This document shows, in pieces, positions 26,820-37,016 of a stretch of DNA of 64,000 nucleotides. The notes below the pieces were generated by a model. The model saw only the letters and a list, made by a program, of their open reading frames with translations, was not told where the DNA came from and ran no database searches. How positions within the stretch are numbered: position 1 is the stretch's first letter; each line of letters begins with the position of its first letter. Both the position numbers and the translations under genes were made by a program. The DNA is from Dichotomocladium elegans (Eukaryota > Mucoromycota > Mucoromycetes > Mucorales > Lichtheimiaceae). The stretch lies in assembly GCA_025716815.1 (NCBI GenBank), contig JAIXMN010000035.1, forward strand, positions 186,001 to 250,000, given 5' to 3'.

Positions 26820-27044
26820 TTATAGATAGATATCGCAATGAGGACACCATGACGTGGTAAAGTACACTCGATGGCTCAAGCAATAATTCGGGTATAACAG
26901 ATGTTGGTGGTAAGCAGGCGGTTGGACACACGAGGAGGCGGCCATGGCCGTTGAGGCCGGAGGGCGGCTACTCAAGGGTGGTTGATTCTGTCGACTTGCG
27001 TTGCTCCTGATGATGGAAGGCTGGTGCGCAAGGGAGGAATCCAT
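26820..27044 (-). CDS. Possible small protein, 74 residues
   Basis: An open frame starting MDSSLAHQPSII and ending SWCPHCDIYL. It is Pro/Ser/Gln rich, with a C-x2-C pair near the end and a Q-P-P-A-Y motif. A good acceptor (ATATTCAG) lies just before it on the minus strand, so an upstream exon is possible. No homology is recognised; it may be chance. Confidence 0.25.
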   Translation of the reverse strand: MDSSLAHQPSIIRSNASRQNQPPLSSRPPASTAMAASSCVQPPAYHQHLLYPNYCLSHRVYFTTSWCPHCDIYL

Positions 27045-27650
27045 TGCTATTTGTCGCTTTTGTTCTTGCTGAATATGAGAAAAGTATGAAAGAAAATAAC
27101 CGAAAGCATTCAATGCTGCGCATGCGTGTGAATCCGCTGCCGAGATCACGAGGGAATTTCCGTGCCCTCTTTCTCTCTTTCTAGGGAACGGATCTCACAT
27201 TCCACGCGGATGATGAAATAAGTCGATTCTGAGATGGGGTTTGGTGCTGGCCGTTGAGTGTGGATGAGAAAGAGAGAATATTTGGCGCTGGTTTCCTATT
27301 CGTTGATATCTGGATCCCCGGCGGAATGTTGCACCACCACCCCTCCGCTTTTTCATGCAAGAGTGCGCGTGAGCAGAGAAAGGGGGGGAGAGCGTAAGGC
27401 GTTTCCCCTCCCGACTTACCTCACAGGGATGATTTATATTACACAGGAATACGTCATTGTCTGCTGTCTGTGCGTGTTTTTCCCTTTGGGGAGGGGGTTT
27501 GGGTGAAGGAAGATTTTGATGTATGCTCCAGCTGCACCTTGCCCCATTTGCTTCCGGGCATACATCCACATGGTTATCTATGCATATAGAGGCCCATGTG
27601 TAACTCGAAAAGACGTAAGGCCATCGAAGCCGATACCGACGACCGCATAA

Positions 27651-27670
27651 GGACCGATACGGTACGGTCC
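27651..27670. promoter_or_regulatory. Near-palindromic element upstream of the lactonase-type gene
   Basis: GGACCG and CGGTCC arms flank ATACGGTA, about 205 bases upstream of the signal-peptide methionine. CGG-type inverted half sites are the usual targets of fungal Zn2Cys6 regulators. No factor is known here. Confidence 0.3.
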
Positions 27671-27874
27671 GCTCCTATCTCAGTTCGAATCGAAACCGTT
27701 TCCATTGCGAAAGCGTACCTAGAGATTATGGAGAAACAAACTGACAGTGCGAAACAAACTACATACACTGCGGGCGCGCGTATATCGCCGTCCCTTGGCT
27801 TAAAACGGCTTGCCGAGCTGCAAAGAAATATAAAAACGGACCATGTTCGTTTTCCGGACAGCAGTAGGAGCAAA

Positions 27875-29086
27875 ATGGGGATCCTGTTTTGCAACGTTGG
27901 GCTGTTGTTGATTGCCGCTGTTGCCCAAGCGACCGTGCTCTATGTTTCTGGCCTGAGCACCAACACGTCTCTCGGGGTATATGCGTACTCGTTTGATGCC
28001 GACAATGCTGACCAGCCGTTGTCGTCGCATGGCCGTCTTGTTGCGGCGGACATGGACTCGCCGCACCAGCTTGTTGTGCATGAGGACGCGCTGTATGCGA
28101 TGACGGAGACGGACGATGGGCTGATCCGGGCCTATGCGATCACCGGAGCCGACGGAAGCCTGGAACTGCTCAACACGGCGTCTTCAAAGGGCGGGTCGCC
28201 GAGCTACGGTGTTGTGCGCCATCATGGGCTCTATGCGGCCAACTACATGGGCGGGTCGATCTCGTTCCTCCCGCTCGGTCGCGATGGCCGCCTGTCTAAC
28301 GCGACTCGGGTGGCCCACCACACCGACCCACCGACAGGGGGCCGGCGCCAGGAAAGAGCGCATGCGCACGCGATCGAGTTCGTGACGCCCCAGTGGGCAG
28401 TGGCCACCGACCTCGGGACCGACGAGCTCTTTGTGTATGATCAAGATCTCCATGCGCACCAGGTGATTCACACCCCGCCCGGCACGGGTCCGCGCCATCT
28501 CGCCGTCCACCCGCACGCACCGATTGTGTACGTCATCTCGGAGCTGTCGACGCAGCTGCTGATCTACGCGCTCCATCCTGCCACGGGCCGGCTGACCGAA
28601 CACGCCGCGCCTGTGCCGCTCGTCGTCGCCGCCGCCGCCGCCACCACCCCATCGGCCGTGGAAGCATTTGGCGCGGCCCTTGCCATCACGCCTGATGGTC
28701 GCTATCTCTATGCGACTGTCCGCGGCACCAATCTTGTGGCAATGTTCGCGATCCACCCCGTCACATACGAGCTCACGTCGCTAGGCGCCGTATCGAGCCA
28801 GGGAGAGTTTCCCCGGTCTGCTTCGATGGATGTGTCCGGTCGATTCTTGGTTGTAGGCAACGAGGTAAAAAAAAAAGCTTGTTTTGCAAAAAAAAAAAAC
28901 TCCTCTCCCCATATGCCGATGGTTTTTTTTTTTTTTTTTGGCGCCCAGCGATCCAACTCGGTGGTTGTTTTTACGATCGACCCTGGTACAGGTGCCCTGA
29001 CGCCGCGCCAGCGCATCAGTCATCCTGAGCCGAGCTGTGTCCAATTCTGGCCGGCCACTTCGGGACACCATCAGATAGATGATTAA
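27875..29086 (+). CDS. Secreted lactonase-family seven-bladed beta-propeller (6-phosphogluconolactonase/muconate-cyclase type)
   Basis: Exons 27875-28864 and 28949-29086 give 375 residues. The start MGILFCNVGLLLIAAVAQA is a clear signal peptide. The blades carry the family's repeating pattern: SPHQLVVHEDALYAM, GGSPSYGVVRHHGLYAANY, GPRHLAVHPHAPIVYVI, FGAALAITPDGRYLYAT and FPRSASMDVSGRFLVVGNE. Fungal relatives are annotated as carboxy-muconate cyclase or 6-phosphogluconolactonase-like; the substrate of this secreted form is unknown. The coding part is markedly richer in G+C at third positions than the neighbours. The intron (84 nt) is in phase, has no stop and is packed with A and T runs. The frame is also open 93 codons upstream of the chosen start, to an ATG at 27596. 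Confidence 0.85.
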   Translation: MGILFCNVGLLLIAAVAQATVLYVSGLSTNTSLGVYAYSFDADNADQPLSSHGRLVAADMDSPHQLVVHEDALYAMTETDDGLIRAYAITGADGSLELLNTASSKGGSPSYGVVRHHGLYAANYMGGSISFLPLGRDGRLSNATRVAHHTDPPTGGRRQERAHAHAIEFVTPQWAVATDLGTDELFVYDQDLHAHQVIHTPPGTGPRHLAVHPHAPIVYVISELSTQLLIYALHPATGRLTEHAAPVPLVVAAAAATTPSAVEAFGAALAITPDGRYLYATVRGTNLVAMFAIHPVTYELTSLGAVSSQGEFPRSASMDVSGRFLVVGNEVKKKACFAKKKNSSPHMPMVFFFFFGAQRSNSVVVFTIDPGTGALTPRQRISHPEPSCVQFWPATSGHHQIDD

Positions 29087-29382
29087 AACCATCAAACAAG
29101 TCCCTTTCATACATGCCACGCACGCACACTTTCCATTGTTCACGAGACATTCTGTATGATTGGCTGGAAACGTGAGGGGCTGTGCGCAGGGGGAAAAAAG
29201 GGAGAGGTCAGCGTGTCCTTTTTTTTTTTTTTTTTTTCTACATTGACTCGGGAGGAGAAAGAAAACTCTAAAAAAGGCAGACCTCAACGTTGTTAAAAAA
29301 AAAAAAAAGAGTCGTATCTAGGGTGTGCTCTCTCTCTCTTTTTTTTTTTTTTTTTCTTCTTCTTCCATCTCAATTTCATATT
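29087..29382. other. Spacer rich in homopolymer T and A runs
   Basis: T runs of about 19 (29219-29237) and 17 (29340-29355), an A run (29296-29308) and CT repeats lie immediately upstream of calmodulin; such tracts are common in fungal constitutive promoters. Confidence 0.6.
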
Positions 29383-30263
<881 letters not shown>

Positions 30264-31512
30264 AACCGGCAACCCATATCCATACACCCCATGTAACAAC
30301 GACAACTCCCACCACCGTGCTGACATTTTGCCTCCTCACATTATAAATTATGTTTGTTTTTTTCTTTTCTTTTTTACCTGAACAAGAGGTTGGTCTATCC
30401 ACCGCTTCCCCCCCCTCCAAAGCCGCAGGATCAAGTGAAAAAGCTTGGCGAGTTCCAACTCTATCACATGTTTGCCAATTCGTCCTTTTGCCCCGTTTCT
30501 TTTACTCTCACACAGAATATTCAGCGTGGTGTACCTTGCAGGGATTGGCCCTGACGGCATATCCGCCGCTACAGGATGGGAATCCATGTGTGGAATTGGG
30601 CACATTGAACCGCTGGTCCCGTTCGCCCGCAAAAGAAGCCTGGCGGGGTCCCAAAGCTTGACATAGTATTATCAGCGAGTTGCTGGGGTTGACATACGCT
30701 GACCGTAACACCGTGGGGGGGGGAGAAAAACCCGCTCGAGGTCATTGCAGAAAAACCCCAACGGGGCATTCCCGAGAACTGTCGAGGCTCGAGTCCTCGT
30801 GCGCGCGCGCGCGCGCATAGCACAGACGTCGGCATCGGCCTGGGTCGAAACTGGGACTACAATACATATCGACGACCTTGGTATGTCTATCCCTTTCCAC
30901 CCTCCGCCTTGCTGCTTTTGTCGCGACTGAATGCCCTTGGCCTTTTTTTTTGAGTATAATCACAACTGCGCCATCTGCACTCATCATGCCACGGGACCGT
31001 GTGGCATTGTCTGCTGCCCGCACGAGGCCTTTGGAAGACGACGTCAGCTACCTCCAAACTGGACGGAGTTCTCGTTGGAAAAAAGACATCCAATGGCCAC
31101 AGTAGCCCTTTTGACCTCAAACGTTCCAGCAAAATATTGACAGCACGCGTGACACGCTGAACTCAATCGCACGTAGCTGTCATTGTTGTTGTTGTACGAT
31201 GCACTTGTCTGTACGAAAAAGATGGCCTCATCTCATCGTGAAGGGACTTCATTGTGCACTGCAAATTCAATGCGCGACGACTCTCATCATGGCCTCACTG
31301 TAGTAATCAACAGAACACCTCTTCATTTGGAACATGTGGTTATATCTCTTTACTTTTGTCCTTGCACAAGTTAGTATTTCGCCCTCCCCCTAGCATGCAA
31401 ATCAGTCGAAAATAAAAGTACTGTAGAATTACAACATTACAAAAAAAAAAAAGAGGCTCGGCATACACGATCACAACGGTCAAAGATGCCGGACACGCCA
31501 AAGATTTTTTCA
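30264..31512. other. Spacer with possible but unresolved small gene
   Basis: Between 30420 and 31140 several overlapping open frames occur on both strands. One plus-strand exon-like piece contains the cysteine-rich stretch CAICTHHATGPCGIVCC (about 30965-31017). I could not find a splice model that joins neighbouring pieces convincingly, nor a family. The rest is AT-rich. Confidence 0.3.
30799..30817. repeat. Alternating purine-pyrimidine (GC) run
   Basis: A GT(GC)8-type alternating run, a classic Z-DNA-forming sequence, directly after the near-palindrome GAGGCTCGAGTCCTC (30784-30798). Confidence 0.8.
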
Positions 31513-34500
31513 TTAATTCGTTCCCACGTCAACTTGGGCATACGGCACGCCCTGGTCATCCGCCAATGCCTTGCGTTCCTTTATGTGCTGAAGTGTTGCC
31601 GCAAAATGTTTTCGAACATAGTCGGGGATCGGTCCGTCAGGCATATAGAGGGTGGACGACGTGGAGGTGGGTGGATGCTGGTCAGGGTTATCCATGTTGC
31701 CCAGATTGGCGTGGATGAGATCAATTAAGCTGTTCAGGTATTTTGGCGTGATCTGGTCGAGGCCAATCGTTAGATACCTATTGCCTACTCGTCTTGTACA
31801 TCTATATATCAATACATACTTCTTCATTGCCCTTCTCAAAGTAGAAGATGCATCGATTCAGCACCTCGACAAAGAGCTGGACATTAGTTACCAAGTCCAT
31901 CACACTGTCTGCAATCTTGAGTGCCTTCTGTAAGCACTCAAGTGCTCGTTTACTATTGCGATCGGAGGATGCGGTTTCCGAATCCTTATTCGTGTCGGAC
32001 CACCAGAGATGAGACGAGAGCGTCACAGCACGGCATTGATCTGGCTTCTTGAGCAGTTTCGCACTATGAAGCGCGGCCTTGGTGATCAGTGTGTCGTACA
32101 TGTCTGCTGAGAATACAGACGCTTGGTTCAATGCTCCGATGATACACGTGATTGCCTGGAATTGCGCACGCGATTCCGAGATCGATTCCTCATACACCGT
32201 AAAGGCCTGCACAAACATCTCGTACGCAATATCGTCGAACCCGCACTCATCGGCACTCTGCGCCGCAAGCAGGTAAAACCGGAGGCATTGATCTGAATTG
32301 CTGTTATCACACTTTTCATGCAGCGTTGATATGGTCTGATCAATGAATCTGAATAGCGCCGATGTCTTCTTCTCCCAGATCTCGTCTTGGTTCTCCTGCT
32401 GTTTATATCGGCGCGCAAGCTTCATTGCGGATACGATCATCGGTGGGAATGTGTAGCGAATACGTCCACCTCCCTCGCTGAATTGTTTGCGAGCTGCTGA
32501 CAAAAGCTTTTTTCAGGGGGGAAGGGGTTGAATTAAAGGGCTGCCCGGGTAACAAATGGGACGATTAGGTCAAATCTTACCAAGAATTGGGTATCATCAT
32601 TTTCAGACACGAACAAGTGGACCAATCTAGCCATCCAGCCCTGTTCTTCTGCTAGATCCTCTTGTTCCATTCCTATACGACCTCTGACCACTCCAGGGTA
32701 TATGGGAGATGCAGGCACAGCTCCGGTGGGCATGTCCTTTTGGTCACGTAATAATACCTCGCACAGCTCCAAGATGTCGTGGACGTCCTCTGGAGCGCTC
32801 ACCGTCGTTTCGTTCTTCAAGATGCTCGATACAATAGCATGGGCCACAGCACGCCGGGTATTATAGGGCCGGAGAGTGAGTAACGAATGATAATTGCTCA
32901 ATGCAAGGAGCGTGAGCACAGACGTATAGCTGTTGATCGGCGCTAGAAGTAGCGCGAGCAGATTGGCTTCGGTCACCTTGGAATGGAGATCGGCTGAGTC
33001 CGCGAGTTCGATCACCTTGTCTTTGGCGTAAGCAAGGATCTGATCGACGTATTGGAGGCGACTAGGATAGCATGACAGCGACAACTTTGTCAGCGACACC
33101 AGCAGGGCCGTCAAATCTTGAATCGATAGGTCAGGACGTGCCTGTTTTCCGTGCATGTGTGCGTCCCCCAGCAAAAGATTTAGATGCCCATCATTCCCAG
33201 TATTGTTTTCCTGCTTTTACCTTGACAAGCTCTACGATCTGGGCCCAGAAGACAACAAAGAGTTCAACATCTTGCGGAATACCCTTAATGATGCATCCTT
33301 CTTCCTCCGTCTGCCCTTCCGAGGCACCTCCATCGACCGAACTAGGTTCACCGTCTCCATGCTCATCGTCTAAGGATGGATGGTCTCCTGTGGTATCCAG
33401 AGGCTGATTTCTTTTCTTTGCCACTTGAAGCAGGCGCGCCTCGTCTTCCTTTTGTCGTCTTTTCTCAAGAGATGTATCCGCTTCGGATTCACGGGCCGCA
33501 AAAGCAGCAAGTCGGTCGATTAGCGCAATAATGATGTGCTTGATGTTAACGCGGGGATGCAACTGTGCGGTGGCAGAGAGGAAAGGCTGGAGTGTGCGAA
33601 GGTGGAATTCGTCCGGAAAGACTTGAATGATGACCTCCATCAAATACTCCTGTGCGATCATGTCCCTGCAGCTGACCACCTGGTCAAGGATACCAGGGAG
33701 GATCAACTATCCACGATCGATCAGTACATATCACGAGATCGAAGTCGAAGGGAAAGACGAACGTTGCGTTCCATACGTTTTGGTAAATACGAAGGTCAAC
33801 GCCCTCAAGTTGACTCAACCGGACAAGATTTGTGCCGACGAGGATTCGCAGCTCGCGCCGTTCAGCTTCCCGCTTTTCACGGTCGCGCGTATGTCCCTGG
33901 TGCTGGAGTCGCACCCAAAGCTTGTTCATTTCTGTAAAATTCGTCAGAATGAAGTGAACCGATTCGTGCACGTTTCCTTCTGGTCTGCTCAGCGAGCGGA
34001 ATTAGCTTTTTCATGCCCTATGTCTTTTCCCGGCTTCTTACCCAGAACCTTCCCCGTCTGGCAAATAATCTCGCGTCATGCCGCTCAGGTAATGGCGGAG
34101 AAATAGGCCACGGGTTGGGTGCTGGACTCCTCGCGCCATTTCCATCATATCGCGCATGATTTCTCGAACGGGTGCGTCCTTGGTCCCCATATAAACAGAC
34201 CCCACCGTCACCATCAGGTAGAGGCGAGGCACAATGTTGCCAGCATACTGCACTAGTTCGTACAGGTCCGCCAGATGATGGCGCTCAGCGTTATGTGCGT
34301 CCCTCAAGTAGATGGTCAGGTGTCGCATCGCATCAAAGATGGCCATATCTTTTTTTTTTTAGCTGGTTTAGATTTATCTCTATCGGTCTGACTCCAGTTG
34401 ACCATCACAAACTTACACAGCTCATAATAGTTTTTGGGTGTTAGCTGAGAAGTACGCAACTCAGAGAGCATGTTAGAGCAGTGTTTGAGACCGTCCATCA

Positions 34501-34743
34501 ATTTGTTGTTTTCCTTTGAACGAGGTATGCATATCAGTCTCTAGCTTCTAAACCCCCCCCCGCGGCATTGGTCCTCCTTCGCTCTCTTGGCCTTGTTTCC
34601 CCGCCCTGGGACATGCTCCAAAAACAACTTACTAGGCATTTGCGCATTTGATGAGCCTGAATCTTAACAACGTGCAGAACTTCATCGAGAAGCTTTGCCT
34701 GGTCTTCAGGTGGAGCAGGACTACCGGGGATAGCAGCAGTCAT
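31513..34743 (-). CDS. VPS35: Retromer subunit VPS35
   Basis: Eight exons (34743-34633, 34513-34417, 34348-34042, 33984-33777, 33706-33221, 33141-32581, 32506-31820, 31752-31513) join to 898 residues, within the family range. N-terminal [18 protein letters not shown] and [20 protein letters not shown] match the family. The block [18 protein letters not shown] contains the PRLYL motif that binds VPS26. [20 protein letters not shown] and QVFPDEFHL are also conserved. The C-terminal half is the helical solenoid that binds VPS29. With VPS26 and VPS29 it sorts cargo from endosomes to the Golgi. Exon 5 carries a charged, acidic insertion (about [15 protein letters not shown]) as in other fungal VPS35 proteins. 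All phases fit. Confidence 0.96.
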
Positions 34744-35548
34744 AGGGGAGATTGACTTTTAAGCCTAACTGCCAGAGCGGTGATGTAACTGAGCAAAGAT
34801 TATTGTTGTTGCAGCAGCAAAATTAAGATGTGCTATGTCTCTTTTTCTAACAAAGTGGGCTTTCGTGGGCCGGGCTCGACGAAAGAAAAATGAAAATGAA
34901 AAAAAGAGCGGGATAAAGGGAGTCCGGGGCTAGATGAGAAGCGTCGTCTTTGAAGCTTTTTTCCGTTTTCTCTCGGTCTAATGAATCCCAACCTCAATGC
35001 TCCCAGCCAAAGTTGGAAGTCCGTCGTTGTTTCTTGCCCCTGGACCTTTTGCCCAAGGGTAGGGGATCCTGTGACCCATCTTCCGCCTCATGTCCCCAAA
35101 CGTTCATGTCTATCGCTTCACCGCTCCACAAAATTTACGTGTCTCTCTCTGCTGTCGGGTCGACTCGCTGTCAAAGAAAAACATGCTAATGGACTGAACA
35201 GTAACATTTTGTAAAAGGAAGTGGAGGATTCTACTTGAAAAGCGAATTAGAAAAGGAACAAATCCCACATGGCGCCGAGAAATAATCGAAAGAACGCATC
35301 AAGATCAGTTTTGATTGATCCCTTTAGCAGCAATTGATTCTTTATCCCATTATACGCAACAGGGCGTGCTTAGCCAAATCCAAGGAAGACATGTCTTTAA
35401 TAATCCCGGTCATAGGCGTATCAGGCCGTTTCGGGACGACCCCTGCCTGGCCCTGTCAGGGCCAATCTTTGGAGGACATGTATTTTACTGTAGGTGGATA
35501 CCGATGAGGATTAAAGGAAGCGCGTGAATCGGGCGGGCGGACAGATAT
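34744..35548. other. Spacer without a recognised gene
   Basis: VPS35 promoter side and the 3' side of an arrestin-like gene. It includes a perfect 6-bp-arm hairpin GGCCCTGTCAGGGCC at 35449-35463, 86 bases past the stop of the arrestin-like gene; on the minus strand it would lie in the 3' UTR. Confidence 0.5.
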
Positions 35549-36785
35549 TTAAGCGGACACTTGCTCATAGCGGGGCGTGTATTCGGGCAAATCCAAGTCG
35601 ACTTGGATCGCGTCATCGCCGCCAGTTGTGGGGATAGCACGCGTTCCAACGAGCTGTTGCGGTTGTTCCGGAGAGATCTGTAGAGCGGAAGCCGTAGTGG
35701 GATTAGCTGGAAAGTCTGTGATGATGATGGGAAAGGTTAGGACGAGTGGCTCTGTCTGGGTGGAGGAAAAATGGATGGCCATCTGGCAGCGATGGGAAAT
35801 TTCCAAAAATGGATCGAAATGGTGTGTGCGCAGTGCGGGGTGTGTCAACGGAGCACGAATGAAATGGGTCTCTGAGCTAGTGGCAAAGGTGGGTGGGTGA
35901 TAGGTTGTCGATGGGAACCTTCGCGGCACCGGTGGTAGGTTGTGAACACCAGTTTTGGTTGAGAACCTTTAAGGGAGACGCGAGAGAAATAGTATCAAAG
36001 CGCATCAAGGTACATCACGGGTGGGGAGGGCGGGTTTACCTGTACGTCTCCTGTTCCTCAATAGCAAATTCGATGCGATCCACCTCGACCCATTCCTTTT
36101 CAACGCTCCAACGAAGTGCAGCAACCAATTCGCCTGATTCAATAGCAACAGCCTTAGGAACCTCAACAGACCATTCGAACCAGTCCCTGACGCCGTGGTG
36201 CTCCACACTCGGGATGACTGCTGCCGGACCTGGCAAATAATGTCGCTTGACCGTTACTGTCCGTTGCACCTTTTGCTTCTTTGAATTAAACGATGTGGAT
36301 CCGTCCCGGACGAAGCTCGCCACAAGTGTGTAATCAACAAACGCGTGCTTGGCCTTGATCGACGGCGGCAGATGAATTGGCAGGTGGAAGCCGAAATCAA
36401 TCGATGGTGCTCCGGTAAAGATCAGCTCTTTCTCGACCTCGCAGACAGTCATGGAGGTCTGCACATGCGTCGTCGACATGCCTTCGTGGTTCGGGACAAT
36501 CAATGCAGGTACCTGAACGTCGAGACCTGCCCGGCCGGTCAGCTGGAGCGTGATGCGGTTCCACTTGATTTTGCGATCGTGGAAAAGAACGTTTCCCATC
36601 AATTTTGTGCGAATCTGAGACATGGGATTATTTTGCGTCGCCGGTCCAATGAAGTAAACAGGGCTATCCACAACCAAGTCTATGGCTGTACACGAGAGTG
36701 AGGGGTTCTTCGGAGTAGGGTCTCTGGTGGCTGCTGCTGCTGCTGCAATTGTTCGGGAGCTATTGTGGATCTTGAGTAACTTCAT
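35549..36785 (-). CDS. Second arrestin-like protein
   Basis: Exons 36785-36040 and 35966-35549 give 387 residues. The N-lobe begins about residue 38 (VVDSPVYFIGPATQ) and continues KLMGNVLFHDRKIKW, FHLPIHLPPSIKAKHAFVDY (arrestin-N end) and VKRHYLPG. The C-lobe contains DWFEWSVEVPKAVAIESGEL and VDRIEFAIEEQETYR. Exon 2 supplies the final C-lobe strands and a tail ending LDLPEYTPRYEQVSA. It differs clearly from the arrestin-like protein at the left edge (no long Ser-rich tail), so the two are not recent duplicates. The short N-terminal Ala run precedes the domain. The tail has P-E-Y and P-R-Y but no perfect PPxY, so direct binding to a Nedd4-type ligase is uncertain. Confidence 0.8.
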
Positions 36786-37016
36786 CGCAGGTTTGTGTAT
36801 GTATGTGTGTGTGCGGTAGGGGAAGTTGTCCAGGAAAAGAGAGGTAATAGAACGGTTCTGACAACCTTTTTTATTTATTTATTTTGCTACTCCGGAGGAG
36901 GATTTTTTTTTTTGTCACGTTCGTGGCAACACAAAGCAATGGCGTCAAAGGGTTATCAATTATCTCTCGGTACAAGCAGAGGAAAAATCTTATCAAAGAT
37001 TTCTTCCGCCAATCAT

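Noticed and set aside
27195..27569. 124-codon minus-strand frame
   Set aside because: Low-complexity, no splice or family support; overlaps the probable promoter of the lactonase gene.
28184..28756. Minus-strand open frame across the lactonase gene
   Set aside because: A shadow caused by high GC3; Arg/His-rich and without family features.
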